A DNA stretch of 8,319 nt from Candidatus Sigynarchaeota archaeon (GCA_030587505.1 JAUQYY010000081.1:1-8319), one strand, 5' to 3'. Shown: positions 1 through 6,450, counted from the stretch's first letter. Notes: generated from the letters alone by a model not told the origin. Numbers and translations: made by a program.

Positions 1-19
1 AATCACCCGAGACACATTT

Positions 20-24
20 AAAAA
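20..24 (-). terminator. weak T-run terminator after the CoA-transferase operon
   Basis: On the minus strand a run of five T follows the stop codon of the beta-subunit gene by about 16 nt. Archaeal RNA polymerase can terminate at T-runs without a hairpin. The run is short and the window ends soon after, so this is a weak call. Confidence 0.3.
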
Positions 25-40
25 CACAGTGATTTTGTTT

Positions 41-868
41 TTATTTCTTCTTTTTTAGCTGCTTCCCCATAATGAACTTTACGAAACTGTCCACAAGCCG
101 ACCGCGGTCCTCGCCCTTTCTCAGAATCAGGTCACGTTCAAACTCTCGAATTATTCTCAAATGCTCCTCGGGGGGCGGTTCCACCCTCTCCAGTCTGCGT
201 GCTATCTTCAGGTCCCACGGGATGTTCGCCTTTATGTCATCCACCTCGACTCCGGGAAAACAGCCCTTAAGGTACAGCTCCTTGGTTTTTTTGTCGAAAC
301 CGAAAACTCCCTGGCTGCTTATCAGGAGACTAGGCCCGGTTCCCGGCGGAAAACCAGCCTTCTCACGCGTATCACCCCCGTCGAGGTAACCGGGAGAAGA
401 GCAATAATCGAGCTTCTCAACGAATTCCCCACCCCGCAGCGTGATCACCGTTCTCCTAGCGTGGGAAATGAAGTCCGCAGCGCCCCCCGCGCCGGGCAGC
501 CTCAGCCTTGGATTCTCATAGTCTCCAACCACCGTCGAGTTAATGTTGCCGTACCTGTCCACCTGCGCGGCTCCCAGGAAACAGAGATCAACGTACCCCC
601 TGAACAGTATCGTCGTGAAGACATCCGCCAAGTCACACGCGTAGCTGAACCCCTTCATGGTTGTGCTCTCCGCAATGTGGAACGGCGACTTGTAGGGCTC
701 GAAATCCACGATTCCACCCTCAGTCATGAGTACGCAGCCGGGTGCGTGAGTCATCTTCGCCAGCACACCCGCGGCTATCGGAATCCCCTGGCCCAGAATC
801 ACGCGGTCCCCGTTCCTAATTTGCTTAGCTGCCAAGGACACCATTAGCTCCACCGTAGAGTACTTCAC
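41..868 (-). CDS. gctB: CoA-transferase beta subunit (glutaconate CoA-transferase GctB-like)
   Basis: This is the catalytic beta subunit of a family I CoA-transferase, a soluble enzyme that moves CoA from an acyl-CoA to a carboxylic acid through a glutamyl-CoA intermediate. Recognisable family blocks are an N-terminal YSTVELMV segment, the catalytic-glutamate region VLMTEGG (Glu about residue 50 from the chosen start), AAQVDRYGNINST, the glycine-rich GAGGAADF loop, and KLDYCSSPGYLDG, all close to Acidaminococcus GctB as I recall it. The open frame extends upstream to a TTG at 895. I prefer the GTG at 866-868 because a GGAGGTGA site (877-884, minus strand) sits 8 nt before it and the protein then begins like the family, giving 275 aa. 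It lies downstream of the alpha-subunit gene. The lysine-rich C-terminus (KKKK) is unusual but short. The substrate is not determinable: glutaconate, IpdB-like ring-cleavage acids and 3-oxoadipate relatives share this fold. Confidence 0.88.
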   Translation of the reverse strand: MKYSTVELMVSLAAKQIRNGDRVILGQGIPIAAGVLAKMTHAPGCVLMTEGGIVDFEPYKSPFHIAESTTMKGFSYACDLADVFTTILFRGYVDLCFLGAAQVDRYGNINSTVVGDYENPRLRLPGAGGAADFISHARRTVITLRGGEFVEKLDYCSSPGYLDGGDTREKAGFPPGTGPSLLISSQGVFGFDKKTKELYLKGCFPGVEVDDIKANIPWDLKIARRLERVEPPPEEHLRIIREFERDLILRKGEDRGRLVDSFVKFIMGKQLKKKK

Positions 869-876
869 TCCCTTTT

Positions 877-884
877 TCACCTCC
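877..884 (-). promoter_or_regulatory. strong ribosome binding site that sets the gctB start
   Basis: The minus strand reads GGAGGTGA here, a near-complete complement of the archaeal 16S rRNA 3' end. It is 8 nt before the GTG at 868-866 and lies inside the longer reading frame that begins at 895. This argues that the longer frame is not the translated one. Confidence 0.65.
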
Positions 885-935
885 GAACCCAACAAACCTC
901 CACTCTCTTCAAAGCCGTCACCCTGCTCACCCTTC

Positions 936-1904
936 TTAGAAAGGTTCTCTCCTAAACGATGAGCCGTAGTTGGCGGGAGCGCTGTAGTAGGGTTTCGCCT
1001 TCAGCCTGTTGAGGTACCCAACTCCGAATCTCTCAATGTAGTGTTCAATGTACTCCTCCCTGCTCTCAAGACCGTATATCCACTCGTCCAGAAACGCCCT
1101 CAAACTCTCTGGATTGGTGTTCATGGCGAGAAACATCCCCCTGAAGAGGACATCCATGTCGTAGTATCCCTGAACCTCAGACGGGTGCGCCCCCCACGGC
1201 TCGGGCACAACGGCGTTGACGCGGAAACCCGGAATTATGGTCAGGTGGGGACTGCTCCTGACAATCTCGTTGTCCACTATCTCCTCCGCGGAAACAATGA
1301 TCCTCTTGCAGGCAAGACATGCCCATTTGGCCGTTCCCAAAGCCCCCCAGAGCTGGGCGTTCCCACAGCTGTCCACCCTCTGAACGTGGACAATCGCAAC
1401 ATCCGGATTAACGCCCGGGACAAGGAGCACCCGCCTCCCCGTGAAGGGACAGGTCATCTCCCTAAACTTGTTCTCCCCCATGAAACTCCTCCTACGGAAA
1501 ATATCAGTGTACTTTAGAGTTATGGGAACCTGCATGAAGGTCTGACCCATGGCACCAGCCATCAACATCGCCAGAACGGAAAAGTTAGAATAGTCCTCCA
1601 GCTCAACCCTCTTCTCCCTGAGCGCCCTCTCAACCTCGGTCTGGAAACCAGACCCCCCAGCTCTGAAGGTAAAGGCGGTAACCATCCTCTTCAAACACCC
1701 GCCGGCCAGGAGTATGTCCGCTTCTTCTATGAGCGACGCGCCCCACAGGGTTAGCTCCCTCTTCCTCTGCCTAACGATCTCGTGTATGAGAGCGAAGGGT
1801 GAGGACTGCAAAAAGTTGCCTATGCAGAGCTGGCTTCCATTGCTAACAAACTTGTTAACGGCTTCAGACGCAGACATCACCTTGCCGTTGACTTCACGCT
1901 CCAT
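936..1904 (-). CDS. gctA: CoA-transferase alpha subunit (glutaconate CoA-transferase GctA-like)
   Basis: This is the alpha subunit of a family I CoA-transferase, partner of the beta subunit encoded 67 nt downstream on the same strand. Its 322 aa match the usual GctA length. Family blocks include the N-terminal KVMSASEAVNKFVSNG, the CoA-site-side strand SQLCIGNF, VELEDYSNFSVL, VNPDVAIVHVQRVDSCGNAQLWG, IIVSAEEIVDNEIVR and VPEPWGAHPSEVQGYYDMD, which align in order with Acidaminococcus GctA as I remember it. The catalytic glutamate belongs to the partner subunit, so its absence here is expected. The ATG at 1904 has GGAG 8 nt upstream and a TATA-like box at the right distance. The pair would work in the cytosol in fermentation of amino acids or other acids, or in activation of carboxylates. 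The exact substrate is inference; IpdA-type (steroid ring) or 3-oxoadipate transferase activity cannot be excluded. Confidence 0.87.
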   Translation of the reverse strand: MEREVNGKVMSASEAVNKFVSNGSQLCIGNFLQSSPFALIHEIVRQRKRELTLWGASLIEEADILLAGGCLKRMVTAFTFRAGGSGFQTEVERALREKRVELEDYSNFSVLAMLMAGAMGQTFMQVPITLKYTDIFRRRSFMGENKFREMTCPFTGRRVLLVPGVNPDVAIVHVQRVDSCGNAQLWGALGTAKWACLACKRIIVSAEEIVDNEIVRSSPHLTIIPGFRVNAVVPEPWGAHPSEVQGYYDMDVLFRGMFLAMNTNPESLRAFLDEWIYGLESREEYIEHYIERFGVGYLNRLKAKPYYSAPANYGSSFRREPF

Positions 1905-1949
1905 AGCAATATCTCCGGCTAACTCTTAGACAACAACTACCGCTATAGT

Positions 1950-1965
1950 CAATAAATGTTTGGTT
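1950..1965 (-). promoter_or_regulatory. archaeal promoter (BRE/TATA) for the CoA-transferase operon
   Basis: On the minus strand the sequence AACCAAACATTTATTG combines a BRE-like A-rich segment with a TATA-like ATTTATT. A start of transcription about 25 nt downstream, near 1928, would leave a short leader of roughly 24 nt that includes the ribosome binding site. This is inferred from spacing and composition only. Confidence 0.45.
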
Positions 1966-2285
1966 AGGATTCGCTGAAGCTCGTTATGTTCCCTTCTTGG
2001 TAAAAATTTTTTGTTAGAACAGGAGGTGCGGTGAAAGATTTGCAGAGCCAAACACAGAATGTCCGTGGCGTACAGCATAATAGCCGTAGCCCGATAAACA
2101 GATGCCCCCTTATCTCAAAGGGTTCGCACTTCCAAAGGGTAGAAAACCTCAAAACACAATGGTACTCTAAACCCCGATTCGTTGTAGAGGATAAGTTTGG
2201 GGGAGTCTCCTCTTGTGTGTTCAGGTTGTGGCGTCTGAGTGCTCTTCCTTTTCGTGTTGTTTTGTTTTTTGTTTGCTTCGAGGGA
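1966..2285. other. 320-bp stretch without a convincing gene
   Basis: Between the operon promoter and the next promoter no recognisable gene is seen. A plus-strand frame of 87 codons opens with GTG at 2031, and an AGGAGGTG sequence lies at 2021-2028. That site is only 2 nt from the GTG, and the translation has no recognisable domain and mixed, unselective codons. A TTG at 2040 would be better spaced. An AT-rich block at 2001-2011 could serve as a plus-strand TATA box, with a start near 2030, and T-rich tracts at about 2248-2275 could end a transcript, so a small untranslated RNA is equally possible. A 6-bp stem at 2186-2191/2208-2213 is present. No tRNA signature was found. Confidence 0.4.
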
Positions 2286-2297
2286 AAGATTTAAGTA
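2286..2297 (+). promoter_or_regulatory. archaeal promoter (BRE/TATA) for the membrane-protein gene
   Basis: The sequence AAAGATTTAAGTA has a purine/A-rich BRE-like part followed by TTTAAGTA (2290-2297). A start of transcription near 2315-2320 would give a leader of about 50 nt before the ATG at 2372. The predicted start falls within the repeat cluster listed next. Confidence 0.5.
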
Positions 2298-2334
2298 ACT
2301 ACAATGAATGGTATTAACTACATTTTGTAGTTAA
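2296..2334. promoter_or_regulatory. candidate operator: three TAACTACA boxes, two as a perfect inverted repeat
   Basis: TAACTACA occurs at 2296-2303 and again at 2315-2322, in direct orientation 19 bp apart. Its complement TGTAGTTA occurs at 2326-2333. The last two extend to a perfect 9-bp inverted repeat, TTAACTACA (2314-2322) and TGTAGTTAA (2326-2334), around a 3-bp TTT centre. The first box touches the TATA box and the others cover the expected transcription start. This arrangement is typical of a dimeric DNA-binding repressor site; the regulator is not identifiable here. Confidence 0.5.
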
Positions 2335-2371
2335 CATGTTCTCGACCAAAAAAGAACGTTAGGGGAATAAA

Positions 2372-3097
2372 ATGAAAAATGTCAAAGTGGCAACGATAGG
2401 AACTGTAACAAGTATAATCTCCCTCGTTATGGTCGGAGTATGGCTTCTAGTAACCCTCTTCGTTGGAAAAGAGCATAATCTGCTAGGATTAGCCTGGGCT
2501 TCTGTTACACAACTGAACATTCCCGTGCTGGGAACTCTTCCGGTTTTACCACTCGAAACCCTTTATCTGATGGCGCTCGTGGATATCTCCTCTACCAGTA
2601 ACCTGTTTATCATCTTCGGCCTCACGGTTGCAACCTTCCTGGTGTTCGCCGCGGGTGGCGTGATGCTCGGCTACGGATTCTACAGAATCTACAGGCAGGA
2701 GCAGAGCACCATGAGTCTCATCGCCTCCCTCTTCCTGATCTTCGGCTTTGGACTCTTAGCGGTTACAATGCCTCTCGGAGCGTTTCCCCAAACCATAATC
2801 TCCCCATGGACCTTCCTCTTCTATTACCACTTCTCGTTGCTGTTTCCACTAACCCAGTTCACTCTGGGTTTTGGCTTCGGAGTCTCTCTCGCGGCCTTCG
2901 CGCTGATAGCACTGGTTGTTTACGCTATTCTAGGTACCACAGTGATTGTGATTCGAGACAGAACACCAAAGCCAGACCTGAATGCTGGCAGCCGGCATAC
3001 TGACCATCATAGGCGGAATATTCTTACTGGGAATCGTCGGAATAATCCTACTCTTCGTAGCCTACATACTGCTGTCCCTCGTTTTCAACGAGCTTGA
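2372..3097 (+). CDS. polytopic membrane protein of unknown function, C-terminus out of frame
   Basis: I do not recognise the family. The 241-aa frame is strongly hydrophobic, with probable membrane helices at about residues 7-31, 77-102, 114-133, 142-160 and 165-194, a longer polar-aromatic loop at 33-75, and a basic turn RIYRQEQ between helices 2 and 3. The ATG follows AGGGGA (2361-2366) at a fitting distance and no cleavable signal peptide is evident. After about residue 203 the translation abruptly becomes Arg/His/Asn-rich, whereas the +1 frame from 2982 encodes a clean hydrophobic helix ending at a TAA (3102-3104). The native protein was probably about 243 aa with six helices. It stands alone between its own promoter and a T-run, and its promoter carries a multi-copy operator. 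A transporter or membrane sensor role would be speculation. Confidence 0.7.
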   Translation: MKNVKVATIGTVTSIISLVMVGVWLLVTLFVGKEHNLLGLAWASVTQLNIPVLGTLPVLPLETLYLMALVDISSTSNLFIIFGLTVATFLVFAAGGVMLGYGFYRIYRQEQSTMSLIASLFLIFGFGLLAVTMPLGAFPQTIISPWTFLFYYHFSLLFPLTQFTLGFGFGVSLAAFALIALVVYAILGTTVIVIRDRTPKPDLNAGSRHTDHHRRNILTGNRRNNPTLRSLHTAVPRFQRA

Positions 3098-3104
3098 AAA
3101 ATAA
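2982..3104 (+). other. displaced C-terminal membrane helix of the preceding protein
   Basis: This 40-codon frame starts with ATG directly after an in-frame TGA (2979-2981). It encodes MLAAGILTIIGGIFLL followed by further Ile, Leu and Val residues and the end FNELEK, a single long membrane helix with a charged tail. It joins smoothly to residue 203 of the upstream frame if one base near 2979-2984 is dropped. I read it as the true C-terminus of that protein. A separate one-helix mini-protein is a less likely alternative, because no ribosome binding site of note precedes it. Confidence 0.6.
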
Positions 3105-3113
3105 CACCCCTCC

Positions 3114-3119
3114 TTTTTT
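3114..3119 (+). terminator. T-run terminator after the membrane-protein gene
   Basis: Six T (within CCTTTTTTATC) lie about 10 nt after the TAA at 3102-3104, fitting archaeal T-run termination. A second T6 run lies at 3207-3212 and could act as a backup. No stable hairpin is obvious. Confidence 0.45.
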
Positions 3120-3255
3120 ATCTAAACGGGTATGAAACTTGAAAGCCTTGAACTTTCTCTCGGAAAAGCGAAGTCATTATAATAGGGTTTCTTTCCTCCG
3201 AGGCTCTTTTTTCGTTTTCTCTATTGGTCTTAAGGACGTTCTCGTATTACAGATA

Positions 3256-3265
3256 GATTTATAGC
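3256..3265 (+). promoter_or_regulatory. TATA-box promoter for the AAA+/VWA/nitroreductase cluster
   Basis: GATTTATAGC contains TTTATA at 3258-3263. Transcription would start about 25 nt later, near 3287, leaving a leader of roughly 30 nt before the ATG at 3319. The box is flanked by a 7-bp inverted pair, TTAAGGA (3230-3236) and TCCTTAA (3268-3274), of uncertain meaning. Confidence 0.45.
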
Positions 3266-3318
3266 TTTCCTTAAAATTACTGTCATCGTGTTTATGGAGT
3301 TTTTAACGGCGGGATTTT

Positions 3319-4245
3319 ATGGCGGGTCTTATTCCTAGAGAGTTCTTGGAGCATCCGAGTAAACTCAAACCCAGGGATATTGAGGAAGGTCTCATAAAGG
3401 TTGGATACTTGCCGAACCAGAAGATAGTCACCACCCTTTTCCTCGCTTTTCAGCTCGACAAGCCGATTCTGGTGGAGGGGCCCGCGGGCTGCGGCAAAAC
3501 GTATTTGGGCGTTTGCACCGCGAGGATGTTTGGTTTCCCACTGATAAGGCTTCAGTGCTATGAGGGGATTCTCCCCGAGCAGTCGATCTACGAGTGGAAC
3601 TATCACAAGCAGCTCCTCAAGATTCAGATGAACCACCTTCGAGACAACGATGGCCTCGAGGAATCCATCTTTTCCGAGGAGTACCTCCTGGAGAGGCCCC
3701 TGCTCACCGCCCTAAAGTCCCCCGAAGCTGTGCTCCTCATAGACGAGATTGATAAGGCTGACGAACAGTTCGAAGCCTTTCTCCTTGAGCTGCTGGGCGA
3801 GCGGCAGATCACAATCCCCGAACTCGGAACGGTGAGAGCCCCTCCGAATCAAAAACTCATTACGATTCTCACCTCCAACAGTTCAAGGGAGCTGTCCGAG
3901 CCGCTCAAGAGACGCTGCCTACACCTCTATCTTGATTATCCTCCCAAGGAGCTTGAAAAACAGATTATCCTGCTTCATTGTCCCCAGATGTATGACAGGT
4001 TTGTGGACAACATTCTCGACTTTGTGGAAAACCTTAGAAAAATGAGGCTGCAGAAGATTCCCTCCATAGCCGAGTCGATAGACTTCGCCAAGTCACTCCT
4101 AGCCATAGGAAAGAATGACCTGGACGCTGAAACCGTCAACTCTCTCCTGTCAACCCTCCTAAAGATTAAGAGCGACATTGATGCTGTTAAGAGAAAGGGC
4201 GTAGAAAACCTCCTCGGAATCGGAAACAACGATCATGAGGGATAA
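3319..4245 (+). CDS. MoxR/CoxD-type AAA+ ATPase
   Basis: This 308-aa cytosolic ATPase is of the MoxR class, whose members couple ATP hydrolysis to remodelling or metal-cofactor maturation of a client, usually with a VWA-domain partner. Visible elements are Walker A GPAGCGKT (54-61), Walker B LLIDEID (139-145), the sensor-1 strand TILTSN (Asn187) and an arginine-finger-like LKRRC (197-199), in normal order. The YEGILPEQSIYEWNY segment (81-95) is typical of the CoxD-like branch, where the peptide after the second strand names the pore-loop side. A C-terminal helical lid follows. The ATG at 3319 has only a weak GGCGGG upstream. The stop overlaps the next gene by 11 nt, pointing to translational coupling with the VWA partner. 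In bacteria CoxD helps install sulfur and copper at the Mo-Cu CO dehydrogenase active site. No such dehydrogenase is encoded here, so the client is unknown. Confidence 0.88.
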   Translation: MAGLIPREFLEHPSKLKPRDIEEGLIKVGYLPNQKIVTTLFLAFQLDKPILVEGPAGCGKTYLGVCTARMFGFPLIRLQCYEGILPEQSIYEWNYHKQLLKIQMNHLRDNDGLEESIFSEEYLLERPLLTALKSPEAVLLIDEIDKADEQFEAFLLELLGERQITIPELGTVRAPPNQKLITILTSNSSRELSEPLKRRCLHLYLDYPPKELEKQIILLHCPQMYDRFVDNILDFVENLRKMRLQKIPSIAESIDFAKSLLAIGKNDLDAETVNSLLSTLLKIKSDIDAVKRKGVENLLGIGNNDHEG

Positions 4246-5737
4246 AGGGTTTCCGAAAATGATTGAGGGCTTCGTTAGGCTTCTCCGCGAGAGAAACATC
4301 AGGGTGGGGCTGGCGGAGACCATCGACGCCTGCAAAGCCTTCTCACTCCTAAAAATCGACAAGGAAACAATGAGAGAAGGCCTGGCGGCGTGCCTCGTGA
4401 AAGACGAGATAGACAGACCCGACTTCGACCACATATTCGACCTGTACTTCTGCAACCTGCTGGAGGAGAGCACAGAGTCTCAGCGGCGAAGAGCCGGAGA
4501 GGGTCAGCCCTTCCAAACTCTTGATGGACAGGAGCGGATGAGACGGGACGACGCGGGGCAGCCTCAACCCCGCGACCAGCAGAGGCAGTGGAGGGAGGTG
4601 CTGGCGAGGTTCGGTGGTGTCAGGGGGATAGGGAGAGCGATTGATGAGAACGATTTGGAGGGCGCAGCGGAGCGGTTGATGGAGAGGATTCGCCAAAGGA
4701 CCCACGATCCGGATACTTTCGCGCGGATGCTTAGAAATTTTGTGGAGTACCTCAAACTTTATTCTGGTTGGGCTGTTGAAGACGCAGCCGAATTTGAGGA
4801 GTACCTTGCGAGAATAGACAGGGTTCTCAGCATAGCGCAGAGAAAGTACCTCGAACTGTTCAGAGAGGACCACCCCCTTGAGGAGCTCATCTCCAAACTC
4901 GTGAAACTCGATTTCGAGAACCTCGAGGAGCTGGAGTTCAATAAGTACGCGGGGAACCTTGTTTTCCTGGTTAATCATGTTGAAAGGGTTGAGAAAACCA
5001 TAAAGAGGCTGGCAAAGCAGCTGGCTTCAAAGCTCTCACGCAGAGAGAAGCTGGCAGACAGGGGTAAGATAAACATTCGCAAGTCGATTCGAAAGTCAAT
5101 AGAGTACGGCGGCGTGCTGGCGAAGCTGGAGTACAAGATGAGGAAAGTTCAGAAGCCCGAAATCGTCCTACTCTGCGATGTTTCCGGGAGTTGTGAGTGG
5201 ATTTCCGATTTCTTCATCACCCTCATGCTCGGAATAAAGAGGGCCTTCAGCGACGTTAGGGGCTACATTTTCACCGACCACTGCTGGGTGGTAACCAAGG
5301 CTCTCGACACCGGCATGGTTGAGCGCCTGTTCCAAGAAATCAGCTACTGGTGGGACGTGTACCGCGGAGAGGGAAGCAGCAACATGGAGACAGCCTTCGA
5401 AGACTTCATACGCAAAACTCAGGGCCACATAACAAAGAAAACAACGGTGATTATCCTCAGCGACTGCAGAGACTACCTCGGAACACGGGAAGTCTACGGA
5501 AGCCTGAGAGGGTACCCCAGATCGGCGAGCAAGATAGCCAAGCTGGTCAAGATGTCGAAGAGGCTCATAATTCTCAACCCCGAGGATCCAAGGTTCTGGA
5601 ACACCGGCGACTCGGTGGTAGACTACTACGTACGCGAAGGAGCGGAGTGCTACCCAGTTAAAAACCTCAAAGAGCTAGCCAACATGGTGCTCCTGGCCGC
5701 GAAAAAACATTTAAACCCGTACACCAGATATTTGTAA
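4235..5737 (+). CDS. CoxE-type VWA-domain protein, partner of the MoxR ATPase
   Basis: This 500-aa protein belongs to the CoxE-like family, which work with MoxR ATPases as adaptor or client-binding subunits. An N-terminal helical part starts with FVRLLRERNIRVGLAETIDACKAF, the family's usual opening. A polar Gln/Arg/Asp-rich linker follows (about 81-120), then a helical middle with many Lys/Arg (about 120-305), then the VWA domain (about 308-500). The metal-ion site DxSxS is intact as DVSGS (Asp315, Ser317, Ser319), and Asp410 in ILSDCRDY fits the last ligand. The usual threonine is replaced by serine (about Ser382 in GEGSSN), which should still bind metal. The ending LIILNPEDPRFW resembles the LNP motif of CoxE. 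The gene overlaps the ATPase gene by 11 nt. An ATG eight codons later (4259) is an alternative start. Residues here are no guide to the client protein. Confidence 0.85.
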   Translation: MRDKGFPKMIEGFVRLLRERNIRVGLAETIDACKAFSLLKIDKETMREGLAACLVKDEIDRPDFDHIFDLYFCNLLEESTESQRRRAGEGQPFQTLDGQERMRRDDAGQPQPRDQQRQWREVLARFGGVRGIGRAIDENDLEGAAERLMERIRQRTHDPDTFARMLRNFVEYLKLYSGWAVEDAAEFEEYLARIDRVLSIAQRKYLELFREDHPLEELISKLVKLDFENLEELEFNKYAGNLVFLVNHVERVEKTIKRLAKQLASKLSRREKLADRGKINIRKSIRKSIEYGGVLAKLEYKMRKVQKPEIVLLCDVSGSCEWISDFFITLMLGIKRAFSDVRGYIFTDHCWVVTKALDTGMVERLFQEISYWWDVYRGEGSSNMETAFEDFIRKTQGHITKKTTVIILSDCRDYLGTREVYGSLRGYPRSASKIAKLVKMSKRLIILNPEDPRFWNTGDSVVDYYVREGAECYPVKNLKELANMVLLAAKKHLNPYTRYL

Positions 5738-5761
5738 AACTACCCTGGGTGGGATAACGGT

Positions 5762-6298
5762 ATGGACGTTTTTGAAGCGATCAAAAACAGAAGAAGCGTA
5801 AGAGACTACGACGCCGACAAGCAGGTTCCCCGAGAACTGATAGAGAAGATTGTGGAGGCGGCGAGGTGGGCACCTTCAGCCGGGAACCGCCAACCGGTGG
5901 AAATTGTGGTGGTAACGGATAAGGAGAAAAGGGAGAGGATGGCCTCCGTATCAGGCTACGCCCCCTACCTCAAAGATTCACCCGTAGCTTTGGTGGTCTG
6001 CGTAAACCAGAAAAAGTACACGAAGGGTTACGAAAACGCCCGCGAATTTTACACACCAATGGACGCTTCCGCCGCGATACAGAACATGATGCTCGCAGCC
6101 CACGCCCTTGGCTTAGGGAGCTGCTGGGACTCAGTCTTCGACAAAAAGGTCGTAAGGGAACTCGTAGACATCCCCGAAGACGTTGAACCCTTCGCCATAA
6201 TTGCCCTCGGTTACCCGTCAAGAGCGCCCCAACCGCCGAGGAGAAGACCCATCGAAGAGTATCTGCGCTGGGAAACGTACCATCAAAAAGCGGTTTAA
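5762..6298 (+). CDS. nitroreductase-family FMN oxidoreductase
   Basis: This 178-aa protein is of the small, homodimeric nitroreductase fold, which binds FMN and uses NAD(P)H or another donor to reduce diverse substrates, or which acts in flavin or cofactor chemistry. Markers are the N-terminal EAIKNRRSVRDY with Arg10, Ser12 and Arg14 for the FMN phosphate, WAPSAGNRQP (36-45), the central helix DASAAIQNMMLAAHALGLGSCW (101-122) and the strand IALGYP (147-152), with a proline/arginine-rich tail. It begins 24 nt after the VWA gene, preceded by GGTGGG, so it is probably co-transcribed. A TATA-like CATTTAAACC near 5708-5717, inside the end of the VWA gene, could give it an extra promoter. Its length is normal. 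The substrate cannot be deduced; the location suggests a redox step linked to the AAA+/VWA client, which is inference. Confidence 0.87.
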   Translation: MDVFEAIKNRRSVRDYDADKQVPRELIEKIVEAARWAPSAGNRQPVEIVVVTDKEKRERMASVSGYAPYLKDSPVALVVCVNQKKYTKGYENAREFYTPMDASAAIQNMMLAAHALGLGSCWDSVFDKKVVRELVDIPEDVEPFAIIALGYPSRAPQPPRRRPIEEYLRWETYHQKAV

Positions 6299-6318
6299 GC
6301 TTCAAAAAACACACACTA

Positions 6319-6325
6319 TTTTTTT
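6319..6325 (+). terminator. T-run terminator after the nitroreductase gene
   Basis: Seven T follow the TAA (6296-6298) by about 20 nt and would end the AAA+/VWA/nitroreductase transcript. The gap to the convergent lipoate-ligase gene holds no other gene that I can see. Confidence 0.5.
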
Positions 6326-6444
6326 ATCAGCCAGCGAACCTAACTCTAACACGGAACTATTACAGCCGCGGAAATTTCAGGCCAGCGTCGAAAGTGTTCG
6401 AAAGTCCCCTGGGAGTATAGAATCCGAACTACGGTTATATGCTC

Positions 6445-6450
6445 AAAAAA
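6445..6450 (-). terminator. T-run terminator after the lipoate-ligase gene
   Basis: On the minus strand a T6 run lies about 20 nt after the TAA at 6471-6473. Together with the T7 run at 6319-6325 it separates two convergent transcripts. Confidence 0.45.

Noticed and set aside
1..34. Inverted pair AATCAC (1-6) and GTGATT (29-34)
   Set aside because: Only 6 bp with a 22-nt loop at the window edge; expected by chance.
161..847. Long plus-strand open frame opposite the CoA-transferase beta gene
   Set aside because: It is antisense to a clear family match on the minus strand, and its translation has no recognisable domain.
2120..2160. Segment resembling a single archaeal CRISPR repeat (CTTCCAAAGGGTAG)
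   Set aside because: No second copy exists in the window and there is no regular spacing.
3130..3180. Sixteen-codon frame starting MKLESLELS after the membrane-protein terminator
   Set aside because: Too short, without a ribosome binding site or promoter that would support it.
3294..3338. ATG at 3294 as an earlier start for the AAA+ ATPase
   Set aside because: It is in another frame and stops after 14 codons.
4349..4978. 209-codon minus-strand frame within the VWA gene
   Set aside because: It is a shadow of the VWA coding sequence; the plus-strand protein has the family motifs and a coupled upstream partner.
6380..6420. GTTCGAAAGTCCCC resembling a tRNA T-arm
   Set aside because: The flanking arms do not pair and no D-arm, anticodon arm or acceptor stem can be built around it.
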